From assembly GCA_944387435.1 (NCBI GenBank), contig CALXEW010000013.1:1-48709 (forward strand): a DNA stretch of 48,709 nucleotides. Reading direction: 5' to 3'. Origin of the DNA: an uncultured Clostridia bacterium. GTDB lineage: Bacteria > Bacillota > Clostridia > TANB77 > CAG-508. Below, piece by piece: positions 26,308-36,539 of this stretch (position 1 is the stretch's first letter; every line of letters starts with the position of its first letter). Below the pieces are notes generated by a model. The model had not been told where the DNA came from, ran no database searches, and worked only from the letters and a program-made list of their open reading frames with translations. A program made the position numbers and the translations under genes.

Positions 26308-26413
26308 AGCACATTAATCCTTTCTCATATCTAATAAGTTTAAAATCTTAATATTTTCTTCTATTATAAATTTTTCTTTCCTTATATAACTTAAAATTTA
26401 TTTTTATAGGAAA

Positions 26414-28330
26414 CTATCTTCCTCCTCCGCCGCCTCCGGCCACCGACCGCCTCCGGCCACCACTAGAGAAACCTCCTCCGCCACCAGAAGCAGATGTATA
26501 TGCTGTTGACATTGATGTGCTTATTGCATTTGAAAAGCTCCTAGAAAAATCTGTATGTACCATTAAATACATATATGGATATGTATTTATATTAACTGTA
26601 TTTTCAATATCTGGATATACTATTTTTAATTGTTTTAATACCTTATCAGCTATACCAAATGCAGTTGCAAAGACTAAAAAGTGCTCCCATATGGCGATTT
26701 CTGGTACTTCTTTCTTATCAAGCAATGAAAATTCTTCCATGTATTTTTTTAAGCCCTTCCATTTAGCAATTTCATCTATTCCCTCTTGCGTAAATACACT
26801 TATTTTAGAAACAGCTATTCCATTTGCAATTATATTTAAGAACATTACGATTTCAAAAGCTATGCATCCCGCAACAGCTATACTTCCTAACCATTCTACA
26901 ATTGCAAAAGACATACATGCACAAAATACAAAAAAGAATATAAATAAAGCTTGAACTCCTGATTCTTTTCCATATTTATCTTGTTCTTTTTTATCTACTA
27001 ACTTCTTATCTAATAGTTTCATTTTAGCTCCCTGTCTTATATCTTCTTGTAAGTTTAATATCTTAGTAGATGTACACTTTTTAATAAATTTTTCTAATTC
27101 TTTTACTGTTAATACACCATCTTCTTGTTTTTCAAAAGCTGATATAAGAAATTTTCCAATAGCTTTTTCATCTTTATTTTCTAAAGTAAGTATCCCTTCT
27201 TTGTCTATTAACCTAATAGAAATTTCATTTTTATCTTTCTCACTTTTAGTAGATTGTATTTCTATTAATTTTTTTAAAGACAGATTTAATAAAGTAGCAG
27301 AAAAAATCTTTCCAGTATCGTTTGGAAATAAATCTGTTTTTGTTTCCTTTTCCAAAAATACCGCTTCTGCCGGCGAACTATCAGCTCGTGGTATTTCTCT
27401 AAAATATATTATTTCTTGGCTTGGCTTTTTCTCTTTTCTTGCTCCAACTAGTTTTATTTTTCTTACTATATTAATTATTAGTAATATACTAATTACAGCT
27501 ACTACTATATAAAAAATTACTACATATATCATTCTTTGTGTTCTTAATCTATTTGCTTCTTCTGCCCAAACTGTTTCTTCTTCCAATACATCCTCTAAAA
27601 TAGGATGATTATATGTTCGTTGTACTTCTCCATCTAAAACCTCTAGTGGAAATAAAGTTCTTATTTCCACATATGTTCCTGCCTTAAAATCATTTATAGT
27701 AAATTCTATTTTTTTATTATCAGTTGCATATATTTCTCCATTTAATCCTTGAGTATGTCCCCATACTCTTATTTCATCTTTATTTTCTACTTCTTTTGGC
27801 AAAGTTATTGTTCCTGTAATCTTGTTAGCGTCTATTTCAAAATCTTCACCTACAAACTGCCAATAAAGCTGATTATAATCTGAATACTTACCTACTGCAC
27901 CTTCTACTGTATATGAAATTTCATAAACTCTAGTATCACTTTCATTATCTAAGCCTACTCCCCAAGCAATTTCAAAATCACCATTATCATTTATTAAACC
28001 ATAATAGTAATCTTTAGTTACATGATACATAAGCCTTGATGTTTCTGTAAAATCTTTATTTATTCCATCTGTTATTTCTTTTACTTTTACATCTTTTATA
28101 TCTAAATATTTATTAATATCTGTTTTAAATGTTTTATATAAAGTATTTGTATCTTCTATGTCTATATTCCAAGTTTCTGTAACTAACATATCTCCATTTT
28201 CTAAAATTTTAATATCAAAGTTTAAATTATTTAATTCTAAATCACTTGATGCCGCATTAGATTTATTTCCTATAATCAGAAATAAAACTAAAAATAATAA
28301 AACAAATCCTAATCTTTTAATCTTTTCCAT
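26414..28330 (-). CDS. DUF2207 membrane protein 2, Gly tail with three CGG shifts
   Basis: Membrane protein of about 637 residues with the same plan as the 18196 gene: signal peptide (1-26), external DUF2207 domain with VTETWNIDIEDTNTLYKTF, a helix near 270-290, a cytoplasmic domain, two helices near 475-520 and a Gly tail. I prefer the ATG at 28330, 7 nt after GGGGA. Read normally the tail is SSGGRRRSVAGGGGGGR. CGG at 26453-26455, 26443-26445 and 26436-26438 come into frame one after another when each C is skipped, giving an uninterrupted run of Gly before the final Arg. It overlaps the upstream nagZ gene by about 14 nt. Function of the family unknown. Confidence 0.84.
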   Translation of the reverse strand: MEKIKRLGFVLLFLVLFLIIGNKSNAASSDLELNNLNFDIKILENGDMLVTETWNIDIEDTNTLYKTFKTDINKYLDIKDVKVKEITDGINKDFTETSRLMYHVTKDYYYGLINDNGDFEIAWGVGLDNESDTRVYEISYTVEGAVGKYSDYNQLYWQFVGEDFEIDANKITGTITLPKEVENKDEIRVWGHTQGLNGEIYATDNKKIEFTINDFKAGTYVEIRTLFPLEVLDGEVQRTYNHPILEDVLEEETVWAEEANRLRTQRMIYVVIFYIVVAVISILLIINIVRKIKLVGARKEKKPSQEIIYFREIPRADSSPAEAVFLEKETKTDLFPNDTGKIFSATLLNLSLKKLIEIQSTKSEKDKNEISIRLIDKEGILTLENKDEKAIGKFLISAFEKQEDGVLTVKELEKFIKKCTSTKILNLQEDIRQGAKMKLLDKKLVDKKEQDKYGKESGVQALFIFFFVFCACMSFAIVEWLGSIAVAGCIAFEIVMFLNIIANGIAVSKISVFTQEGIDEIAKWKGLKKYMEEFSLLDKKEVPEIAIWEHFLVFATAFGIADKVLKQLKIVYPDIENTVNINTYPYMYLMVHTDFSRSFSNAISTSMSTAYTSASGGGGGFSSGGRRRSVAGGGGGGR

Positions 28331-29417
28331 CAACATTCCCCTTTACTTTATTTTTTATGTCGTTTATCTTAACATTAATATCTTCTGGTAAATTTTCTAA
28401 ATAAGGTATTTCTTCATTTTCTATTTCATATTTCTCTTTTACTTTTAAAATCCTTCTTACACTTCTATTTATTTTTGCTATATTTATTTTTCTATTCTTT
28501 ACTTCTTTTAATATTTTATCGATTGAATTTTCATCACCTGGAATATACTTAAATAAAACTATATCATTTCCTGCTTTAAATGCTTTTATTAATGCTCTTT
28601 TTGTTCCATATAGTATTCTTACCGCTTTCATTCTTATATCATCTGTAATAACTATGCCATTAAATCTATTTTTCTTTCTTATATATTTTCTAACAAAGCT
28701 TTTAGACATTGAGGCCGGATAGCCATGCGTAATACGTTTTATTCTTAAATGTCCTACAAGTAACACATCTGCTCCATTTTTAATTGCTTTTTTAAATGGA
28801 ATTATATCTTCTTTTTCTAGTCTTTCATTTGTTTCTTCTATCACTGGTAGTGTAAAGTGTGAATCTTTCGCAGTTGCTCCATGTCCTGGATAATGTTTTG
28901 CAACAGGAACTATATTGAATTCTTTCATTTTATGCATATATGTAATTCCACATTTAGAGACTATTTCTACATCACTACTAAATGCTCTATCTCCTATTGC
29001 TTGGTTTTCTTTAAATCTTTTTATATCTAATACTGGCGCAAAATTAAAATTAAATCCTGTTTTTTTAAGCATTTCTCCTGTAACTTTGCTTGCTTCTCCT
29101 ACTAAGTCCTTATTTGCTAAAATATTTGCTGAAGGCAAATTTTCAAACTCGTCTGGCATTCTGTTTACTCTTCCACCTTCTTGGTCTATTGCAATAAACA
29201 ATGGAATTTTATTTTTTCTTCCTAAAGTACGTAACCTATTTACTAGTTTATTTAATTCTTCATAATTTTTATAATCTTTCTTATATAGAAGAACTCCTCC
29301 TATCTTATATTTTGTTATAAGATTTTCTACATTTTTTATATAGCTTTTATTTCCAAGTCCTACCATTAGCATTTGGCCTACTTTTTCTTCTACACTTAAT
29401 TTATTTAAATCTACCAT
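28317..29417 (-). CDS. nagZ: Beta-N-acetylhexosaminidase, GH3 NagZ-like
   Basis: Glycoside hydrolase family 3 enzyme of 366 residues, expected to remove N-acetylglucosamine from peptidoglycan fragments. Family motifs occur in order: FIAIDQEGGRVNR (75-86), FAPVLDI, the general acid/base His-Asp dyad region KHYPGHGATAKDSH (174-187), and the nucleophile region GIVITDDIRMKA with Asp259-Asp260. There is no clear signal peptide, so a cytoplasmic role in wall recycling is likely. It shares its message with the DUF2207 gene, which starts inside its last codons. Confidence 0.9.
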   Translation of the reverse strand: MVDLNKLSVEEKVGQMLMVGLGNKSYIKNVENLITKYKIGGVLLYKKDYKNYEELNKLVNRLRTLGRKNKIPLFIAIDQEGGRVNRMPDEFENLPSANILANKDLVGEASKVTGEMLKKTGFNFNFAPVLDIKRFKENQAIGDRAFSSDVEIVSKCGITYMHKMKEFNIVPVAKHYPGHGATAKDSHFTLPVIEETNERLEKEDIIPFKKAIKNGADVLLVGHLRIKRITHGYPASMSKSFVRKYIRKKNRFNGIVITDDIRMKAVRILYGTKRALIKAFKAGNDIVLFKYIPGDENSIDKILKEVKNRKINIAKINRSVRRILKVKEKYEIENEEIPYLENLPEDINVKINDIKNKVKGNVDGKD

Positions 29418-29471
29418 TTACTTCCCCTATTTGTTTTTTTACATTATATACTTTAATACTTTTATTTACAA

Positions 29472-29500
29472 TAGATTTTTTCTTATTTTTGTGATATAAT
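29472..29500 (+). promoter_or_regulatory. Promoter of rqcH
   Basis: TAGATT, a 17-nt spacer and TATAAT; the ATG follows 35 nt later with AAGGAG. Confidence 0.55.
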
Positions 29501-29535
29501 TTTTATGTTTAAAAAACATAAAGGAGACTTATATT

Positions 29536-31248
29536 ATGGCATTTGATGGAATTATAACAAAAGCTATAGCTACAGAGCTTAATTTGCTTTCTGGAGCTAG
29601 AATTGATAAAGTTTTTCAGCCTGATTCAAATACTATTGTCTTAGGTTTTTATTTAGACGGTTTAAATTATGCTTTAAATATTTGTATAAACCCACAAAAT
29701 TATAGAATAAATCTTACTACTCATACTAAGAGAAATCCAAAAGTTGCACCTAATTTTTGTATGGTTTTAAGAAAACACTTAATTGGACTTAGAATTAAAA
29801 ATCTTATAACTAATTCTTTAGAAAGAATTGTGACAATTGAGTTTGAAGGTTTTGATGATGTAGATGATATTATTAATAAAAAACTAATTGTTGAGCTTAT
29901 GGGTAAACACTGCAATATTATCCTTTTAGATGACCAAAATATTATTATAGATAGCATGCGTCATATTAATAATGAGAATGCAACTCATATTGTTGTACCT
30001 CATATCAAATACACATATCCAGTTATCAATAAAAAAGACTTTTTATCTGAGACACTTGAAGATTTTAAATGTGAAATAGAAAAAAATGAAGGAACAACAA
30101 ATAAGGACTTATTACCTAAAATTATTAGTGATACTTATAATGGTATTAGTAAGAAATATGCTTCTTTTATAATAAATAAAAATAATCTAAATACAAACGA
30201 AGATATATATAATTACTTAAAAGATATTATTTATAGAACTGACTCTTTAAAATTAAAAATAGAAATAAGAGACACTGACTATTTTCTAATTCCGGATGAC
30301 TCAAATGAAGGAAATTTTTCTATTAACTTTGCTTTAGATGACTTTTATTATAATAAAGAAACTTCTGAAGAATTAAAAACAAATAGAAACAATGTACTTA
30401 AATTAATTTTAGCTACTTTAAAAAAATATAACAAAAGACTTAGCTCTATTAATAATAAACTGAAAGATTGTGAAAATATGGAAACATATAGGCTTTACGG
30501 TGAGCTTATTACTGCTAATCTTTACAAAATTCCAAATGAACATTTAAAAAGCATCGAACTTGAAAACTATTATGACGAGAATAAAAAGATCACTATTCCT
30601 TTAGATGAAAGATATTTACCAAGTATTAACGCAAAAAGATTTTTTAAAAAATATAACAAATTAAAAAATGCTTTAGAAATAGTAACTGTTCAAAAGAAAG
30701 AAACTATGCAAGAACTTGATTATATTGAAAGTGTTGTCTATGAATTAGAAGCTGCAACAACAACAAATGAAATTGCTGAAATTTTAGATGAAATCGCTGA
30801 AAATGATATTTTTAAAGAAAAAACTAAAAATTTAAAAACAAATAAAAAACAAAACAAAATTAAAAAATCTAACCTTACTAAAAACAAGAACACAAACTTT
30901 AATCCATTAAAATATAAAATAGATAACTTTACTCTTCTAGTAGGAAGAAACAACAAAGAAAATGACTACTTAACATTAAAATTCTCACATAAAAACGACA
31001 TATGGTTCCATACTAAAGACATTCACGGAAGCCATGCAGTACTAAAATTAGATAACCAAATACCAACAGAAGATATACTAACAAAATGTGCCGAAATTAC
31101 TGCATACCACAGCAAAGCTAGATTTTCTTCTAATGTTCCAGTTGACACTTGCCCTATTAAATACGTAAAAAAGCCAAAAGGAGCTAAACCTGGTATGGTT
31201 ATATATACAAATTACAACACTTTATATGTTAATCCAAAAAATAATTAA
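29536..31248 (+). CDS. rqcH: NFACT-family ribosome quality-control protein RqcH
   Basis: Binds the stalled 50S subunit carrying peptidyl-tRNA and adds C-terminal alanine tails that mark the peptide for degradation. It was formerly annotated as fibronectin-binding protein. The 570 residues are the usual length: NFACT-N (MAFDGIITKAIATEL to about 200), a helical coiled coil (about 280-440) and NFACT-R with LKFSHKNDIWFHTKDIHGSHAVLK. The Asp-Arg pair needed for tailing in Bacillus reads Glu96-Arg97 here (NSLERIVTIEF), a conservative change worth noting. With smpB it gives this genome both major rescue routes. Confidence 0.93.
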   Translation: MAFDGIITKAIATELNLLSGARIDKVFQPDSNTIVLGFYLDGLNYALNICINPQNYRINLTTHTKRNPKVAPNFCMVLRKHLIGLRIKNLITNSLERIVTIEFEGFDDVDDIINKKLIVELMGKHCNIILLDDQNIIIDSMRHINNENATHIVVPHIKYTYPVINKKDFLSETLEDFKCEIEKNEGTTNKDLLPKIISDTYNGISKKYASFIINKNNLNTNEDIYNYLKDIIYRTDSLKLKIEIRDTDYFLIPDDSNEGNFSINFALDDFYYNKETSEELKTNRNNVLKLILATLKKYNKRLSSINNKLKDCENMETYRLYGELITANLYKIPNEHLKSIELENYYDENKKITIPLDERYLPSINAKRFFKKYNKLKNALEIVTVQKKETMQELDYIESVVYELEAATTTNEIAEILDEIAENDIFKEKTKNLKTNKKQNKIKKSNLTKNKNTNFNPLKYKIDNFTLLVGRNNKENDYLTLKFSHKNDIWFHTKDIHGSHAVLKLDNQIPTEDILTKCAEITAYHSKARFSSNVPVDTCPIKYVKKPKGAKPGMVIYTNYNTLYVNPKNN

Positions 31249-31257
31249 ACTAAACTG

Positions 31258-31293
31258 ATGTTTTTTGGGACGGGGTCAAAAAACATCTTTTTT
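31258..31293 (+). terminator. rqcH terminator with GGGACGGGG repeat
   Basis: GATGTTTTTTG and CAAAAAACATC pair around GGACGGGGT, followed by TTTTTTG. It is a copy of the dispersed GGGACGGGG hairpin family. Confidence 0.75.
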
Positions 31294-31383
31294 GATAAAA
31301 GTAATCTACATTGCATACTTTCTTTGGACCAGAACAACAGTTATACAGTTATTTAGTATATAAAAAGAATCATACAAAAAACA

Positions 31384-31424
31384 AAGTAGGTAGTAAAATT
31401 CATGATGAATTCCACTACCTACTT
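31384..31424 (-). terminator. Terminator after the damaged pilin gene
   Basis: AAGTAGGTAGT pairs perfectly with ACTACCTACTT; the loop contains a second GAATTCAT/ATGAATT pairing. On the minus strand it is followed by TGTTTTTTG. Confidence 0.8.
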
Positions 31425-31459
31425 ATTAAAAAATGAAAAAAATCATTTTAAAAACTATT

Positions 31460-32997
31460 TTATTGCCATTCTAGTATTGGATAACCATTATTCTTTTTAT
31501 TTTCTGTATCTTCTTTGAAAGGACCTCCCAACACTTCATATAACCCTTTTAATTCATCGCTATTCTTAAAAGAACATTCTTTACCAATTATAGAATTATT
31601 TTCTCCAAAAAGTTCACTTGTAACACCTTCTAATGAATAACAATTATTTGTTTTTCCAACATATGTTATATTTGTTCCATCATCATAAAACTCATTATTA
31701 TATCCAACTATTGCACCTGTTGTATCTACAGGTCCACTAACATCTCCTATATTATAACTATTTTCTAATCCACCTCTATTTAGTCCTATAATTCCTCCAA
31801 CATTCTTATTTTGACCAGTTATTGTTCCAGAATTATAACAATTAAAAACATTCCCACAATTCATGCCAATAATGCCACCTACATTAGTACTTCCATATTC
31901 ATTTTGATTTGTAGCCTCCACAACTCCTCTATTAAGACAACTATTTATTTTAGTATTTTGTTCGTTAATACCTATAACTCCGACCAACAAAACAATTCCC
32001 TGTAACCTTTCCATCGTTATAACTTTCTAATATTATTGAACCATTATATAACTGCCCTATTAATCCTCCGATTCCTTCAGTTCCTCCACTTTTCCCAGTT
32101 ACATCTCCAGAATTATAACAACTTTTTATTATGCAATTTTCATATGCTATTCCTATGACTCCTCCTATGATACCATTATTTGATGTCACATTAGCTTCAT
32201 TTGAACAATTATATATTACTGTTTCATTATAAGCATATCCTACAATTCCAGCCGTAGCTCTACCACCACTAATATTGCTATTCTCGCCAACTGTTATATT
32301 AGCCACTTTTCCATTATTTACCAATCCAAATAATCCCTGTCCCTTATCCGTTGTGTTTATATAGAGATTATCCACTTCATATCCGCACCCATCAAAAATA
32401 CCCTTAAATGGCTTATTTGTCTCAACATCCGGTGTGGAATTTTCTGTTGGATAATAACCAATTGGTGTCCAGTTTTCTCCTCCTAAGTCTATTTTACTTG
32501 TAAGTAGTATAGCTTTCCCTTCATAAGTATTTCCATTTTTTACATCTTGACTTAAATTTGCTAATTCTTCTGCTGTTCCTAGTTCTATAATGTTATCACT
32601 ATTTATTACTGTTTTATCATCATTAACATAGTATTTTCTTTGAGTATCTGTTACTGTTATTATAAAACTTCCATCTCCATTTGTTACTAATTGATAACCA
32701 TTATTTCCAAATTGATTTATTAGTTCATTTTCAAAACTTGTTGCATCTAAAATATCTGCATAGCCATTATCAGTTACACTACTTCCTAAAACTGCCATTT
32801 GGATTTTTTCTTCTTCTGTTGCCTTATCAGTATTATCTCTTGCATTTTGAGCTTGTGTAAGTATTCCATTCTCTCCTGTTAGCATAGCAATACTTACTCC
32901 CGCAAGTATTAGTAAGACAATAATTGTAATTACTAAAGCAATTAAAGTAATCCCGTTTATTACTTATTGTTTTAATCTTATTTTATTGTTTCTCCAT
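31460..32997 (-). pseudogene. Pilin-like GLUG-repeat protein with two CGG shifts and an early stop
   Basis: Member of the pilin/GLUG family, 511 codons from the ATG at 32997 (AAGGAG, 8 nt). Codon 5 is TAA. CGG at 32953-32955 then precedes GGG of GITLIALVITIIVLL; dropping its C joins ISNK to GITLIAL as in the paralogues. A second CGG at 31980-31982 breaks GNCFVG/GVIGINEQN; dropping its C restores the frame. The body has GLUG-type units (GxIGxNxGxIxxCYNxGxVxG), and the end NNGYPILEWQ matches the other members. Both shifts fit the window-wide CGG rule, so only the TAA argues for real decay; a non-AUG start after it is possible. Confidence 0.7.
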
Positions 32998-33184
32998 TCT
33001 AAATTCTCCTTTTCCTTAGTTTATTATTTTCCAAATTTTATAAAATATACTCTAGACATTTATGTCGTGTGTTGGGTTTAAAAAATACAATAAATTTATT
33101 ATTGCTTATACATCATATTTTATGTATTAAGTATATATAAAAATTTTCTATTTGTAAATAATAAAAATATTACATTTTTGTTAC

Positions 33185-33220
33185 AAAAAAGTTGACAACT
33201 ATTTAAAATAATTAGCTGTC
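33185..33220 (-). terminator. Terminator of the PLP decarboxylase gene
   Basis: On the minus strand GACAGCTA pairs with TAGTTGTC (one G-U), followed by AACTTTTTT. Confidence 0.7.
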
Positions 33221-33227
33221 ATTGTTT

Positions 33228-34676
33228 CTATTTTATAACTTCTATTTTAGGAAATTTATCAAAAGTAGTTCTAATTTCTATATTTGAATTTTTAAATTCT
33301 TCTATTTTTTTAATAAGTTCTTTACTTATTACTTCTCCTGGTGTAATTAAAGGTATTCCTGGTGGGTATACCCATATATATTCTTTTGATATACTTCCTT
33401 CTAATTCATTATAGTTTTTAAACTCTGAATTTTCATTTTTTATTGCTTCTAAAATACTTATTTCTTTTTTAGGTAATTGTAGTTTTATATTTAATTCTTT
33501 TTTTTCGCTATTTGTTTTCTTTTCTTGTTCTTTTATTTCGTTTTTATTTTCTTTTTCTAATTTGTTATCTATATCTTTTAAAGCATTTAATAATCTTTTA
33601 AAATTCTCTTTGCTATCACATATACTAGTCATTGCTAAAGCATAATTTATAGATGACATCTCTAGTTCTATTTTATAATCTTTTCTTAAAATACAGATAA
33701 GCTCTTTTCCTGTAATATTTGCTTTATCTGTTTTTATAACAATCTTACCTAAATCATAATAATTTTTGTTTTCTATTTCATTACCTAATATCTTAAGATT
33801 TTTTAATCTCTTTGTTTCATTATAGAAGTATTTTAAATTATCTTGGTATTCTTTAAATAATTCTTTTCCTTTACTTTCTATAATATCTAAGCATTCTTCT
33901 ATAGAAGCCATTAATATATAAGAAGGACTACTTGTTTCAAAAATAGAAAGTTCTCTAGAAATATTTTCTTCTTTTACTAAATCTCCTTTAATATGTAATA
34001 AAGCTGTTTCAGTAAGAGAAGGAAGTGTTTTATGAAGACTTTGAATTACAATATCTGCTCCTGCATTTAATGCTTCTTTATCACAAATATTTTCCATAAA
34101 TGTTAGATGTGCTCCATGTGCTTCATCTACTAAAACTGGAATATTATATTTATGAGCAATTGAAACTATAGAAGATACATCACTAATTACACCTTCATAT
34201 GTTGGTGATGTTAATATTACAAGTTTTATATCTTTATTTTCCTTTAGCTTTTCTTCTACTTGTTTACTATCAATATTTCTATCAATTCCATCACTACCAA
34301 TTTTAGGTAACATGTATATTGGGTCTAATCCATTTATTTCTATTGCATTATATACTGATTTATGTGAGTTTCTAGCTACTAACACTTTATCACCAAAGTT
34401 TACAACACTTCTTATACCCGCTAAAATTCCACTAGTACTTCCATTTACTAATATAAAACTTCTTTTACTACCATAAACCTTTTTTGCTTTATCTTCTATA
34501 TTTTTAATTATTCCACTTGCATGATGTAAATCATCAAAACCATCTATTTCTGTTATATCTATCTTATATGGTAATTTTTCTCCAAGTAATTTTACATTTC
34601 TTTTATGGCCTGGCATATGCATTGGTAAGTAATCTTTATTATAATATTCTTCTAACTTTTCTTGTAAATTACCCAA
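33228..34676 (-). CDS. Orn/Lys/Arg decarboxylase-family PLP enzyme
   Basis: Aspartate-aminotransferase-fold enzyme of 482 residues in the family that decarboxylates basic amino acids to polyamines or cadaverine. PMHMPGHKR at 18-26 is the family start. VNGSTSGILAG binds the PLP phosphate, VDEAHGAH (183-190) contacts the ring and SLHKT holds the PLP lysine Lys216. The C-terminal domain has YPPGIPLITPGEVI. A short Lys/Glu-rich insert lies near 370-395. The start codon is TTG, with GAGGAG 8 nt before it inside the end of the SCIFF maturase gene, so the two are translated together. Substrate specificity cannot be read from sequence. Confidence 0.88.
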   Translation of the reverse strand: MGNLQEKLEEYYNKDYLPMHMPGHKRNVKLLGEKLPYKIDITEIDGFDDLHHASGIIKNIEDKAKKVYGSKRSFILVNGSTSGILAGIRSVVNFGDKVLVARNSHKSVYNAIEINGLDPIYMLPKIGSDGIDRNIDSKQVEEKLKENKDIKLVILTSPTYEGVISDVSSIVSIAHKYNIPVLVDEAHGAHLTFMENICDKEALNAGADIVIQSLHKTLPSLTETALLHIKGDLVKEENISRELSIFETSSPSYILMASIEECLDIIESKGKELFKEYQDNLKYFYNETKRLKNLKILGNEIENKNYYDLGKIVIKTDKANITGKELICILRKDYKIELEMSSINYALAMTSICDSKENFKRLLNALKDIDNKLEKENKNEIKEQEKKTNSEKKELNIKLQLPKKEISILEAIKNENSEFKNYNELEGSISKEYIWVYPPGIPLITPGEVISKELIKKIEEFKNSNIEIRTTFDKFPKIEVIK

Positions 34677-34678
34677 TA

Positions 34679-36064
34679 TTATTTCTCCTCTTCTTCCATT
34701 TCATCCATTGCTTCTGCTATTTTTACCATTATGGCACATTCGATTCTTTTCTTAAATAATTTACAGCCATATTCATATACTCCATTTATACTACCTGTTG
34801 TATGGAAACTATTTGCTGCGCATCCTCCACTACAATATAGTTTTGCCCAACAATTTTCACATTCTTTTCTAGAATATACATTACATAGTTTAAATTCGTC
34901 TCTTAATTTTGTATTTGTAATTCCATCTCTTACATTTCCCATTAAGAAGTTTTTATCTCCTACAAATTGATGACATGGGTAAAAGTCCCCATTTGGTGTT
35001 ACTGCTAAATATTCTGTTCCAGAACCACAACCTGTTATTCTTTTATAAATACATGGTCCACCACTTAAATCTATCATGTAATGATAAAATGTAAATGGAT
35101 TTTTCTCTCTTCTTCTTTTTATCATTTCTTTTGCTAAGATTTCATATTGTTCATATATTGTATCTAAATCTTCTTCTCTTAGGGCATATTCTGTATCTGG
35201 TTTTGATACAACAGGTTCCATTGATAATTCTTTAAATCCCAAATCTAACATATGGAAAATATCATTTGTAAAGTCTAAGTTATTACGTGTAAAAGTTCCT
35301 CTCATGTAATATTCTTTGTCTCCTCTTTTTTTAACAAAGTTTTGGAATTTTGGAACAATTATGTCATAACTTCCCTTTCCATCTAATCTTTTTCTTTTAG
35401 CATCATTTATTTCTTTTCTTCCATCAAGACTTAGTACTACATTATTCATTTCTTTATTTAAAAATTCTATTACATCGTCATCAAGTAATACTCCATTTGT
35501 TGTTAAAGTAAATCTAAAATGTTTTCCTACTTTACTTTCTATACTTCTTGCATACGCAACTAACTTCTTTACAACATCAAAATTAACTAAAGGCTCTCCA
35601 CCAAAGAAGTCTACCTCTAGATTTTTTCTTGTTCCTGAATTCTTTACCAAAAAGTCTAATGCTTGTTTTCCTACTTCAAAGCTCATTATTGCATCTTCGC
35701 CATGATATTTTCCTTGTCCTGCAAAACAATATTCACAGTTTAAATTACAAGTATGAGCAACATGCAAGCATAATGCTTTTATTACAGAATCTCTTTTCTT
35801 TAAATCAAGATTTTGACCTTTAAAGTTATCCTCAGTAAATAACTGACCATTTTCAATTAAATTATCAATTTCACCTAATGTTTCTTCTAGATCAGATTCA
35901 GAAACATCATATTTATCAAGTATTTCTTTTTTTATTTCTTCACGTTCAATTCCTTTATCCATTAATTCTATTATGTCATAACTTAAATCATCTACACAGT
36001 GTACTCCTCCACTATATGTGTCTAGAACTATATTAAATCCACTTAATTTATATTGATGTATCAT
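34679..36064 (-). CDS. scfB: SCIFF maturase, radical SAM/SPASM thioether synthase
   Basis: Radical SAM enzyme of 461 residues that forms thioether (Cys-alpha carbon) crosslinks in the SCIFF peptide encoded just upstream. A PqqD-like recognition region occupies about 1-80. The SAM cluster motif is CNLNCEYC with Cys106, Cys110 and Cys113. VDFFGGEPL is the SAM-binding GGEP motif. The C-terminal SPASM domain supplies cysteines in ITGCGSGTEYL, YPCHQF, CNVYSRKECENCWAKLYCSGGC and YGCKLF for two auxiliary clusters. The system is nearly universal in Clostridia. Confidence 0.95.
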   Translation of the reverse strand: MIHQYKLSGFNIVLDTYSGGVHCVDDLSYDIIELMDKGIEREEIKKEILDKYDVSESDLEETLGEIDNLIENGQLFTEDNFKGQNLDLKKRDSVIKALCLHVAHTCNLNCEYCFAGQGKYHGEDAIMSFEVGKQALDFLVKNSGTRKNLEVDFFGGEPLVNFDVVKKLVAYARSIESKVGKHFRFTLTTNGVLLDDDVIEFLNKEMNNVVLSLDGRKEINDAKRKRLDGKGSYDIIVPKFQNFVKKRGDKEYYMRGTFTRNNLDFTNDIFHMLDLGFKELSMEPVVSKPDTEYALREEDLDTIYEQYEILAKEMIKRRREKNPFTFYHYMIDLSGGPCIYKRITGCGSGTEYLAVTPNGDFYPCHQFVGDKNFLMGNVRDGITNTKLRDEFKLCNVYSRKECENCWAKLYCSGGCAANSFHTTGSINGVYEYGCKLFKKRIECAIMVKIAEAMDEMEEEEK

Positions 36065-36121
36065 TTTTTACTCCTCATATTACTATATTTTATTTATGTA
36101 AATTCAAACTTACTTAAATAA

Positions 36122-36143
36122 ATTGCCGACTAAGGTCGGCAAT
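36122..36143 (-). terminator. Hairpin between scfA and scfB
   Basis: ATTGCCGAC pairs perfectly with GTCGGCAAT over 4 nt, followed on the minus strand by TTATTT. It is a likely partial terminator giving more precursor than enzyme transcript. Confidence 0.65.
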
Positions 36144-36153
36144 CTTAATTTAA

Positions 36154-36300
36154 TTATTTATTTACATTTTCACATTTTTGGTTTGCTACACCACAAGATG
36201 TTTTACATGCTGATTGGCATGATGTTTGGCATTCTCCACATCCTCCGTGTAATTTACTTTCTTCTAAATTTCTTGTATTTAATGTTACTATTCTTTTCAT
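36154..36300 (-). CDS. scfA: SCIFF ribosomally made precursor peptide
   Basis: A 48-residue peptide, too short for ordinary gene calls. It begins MKRIVTLNTRNLEESKLHGG and continues CGECQTSCQSACKTSCGVAN; the six cysteines are at 21, 24, 28, 32, 36 and 43, the six-Cys-in-forty-five signature that names the family. GGAGGGA precedes the ATG. The maturase follows 90 nt downstream after a hairpin. The modified product's biological role is not established. Confidence 0.95.
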   Translation of the reverse strand: MKRIVTLNTRNLEESKLHGGCGECQTSCQSACKTSCGVANQKCENVNK

Positions 36301-36539
36301 TTCTATCCCTCCGTCTTCTTTTCATCAAGTATTATTATAACACTAGAAATACTTTGTGTCAAATTTTCATTTTTCGAATTTTTTGTTTATATAATTTCCT
36401 AATCTATTATTTATTGAATTGTTTTTACAATAAATTTTCCCATTAGCTTTCCTATAAGTTATTTATTTATCATAGCCAAACCTCCCTATCCCTGTGCTAA
36501 TTCACATAACCATATTGTTATATTTTTTAGATAGATTTA

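Noticed and set aside
33060..33180. Possible leader for the damaged pilin gene
   Set aside because: I see an AT-rich stretch with a short AACACACGAC but no ORF with a ribosome site and no terminator like the others.
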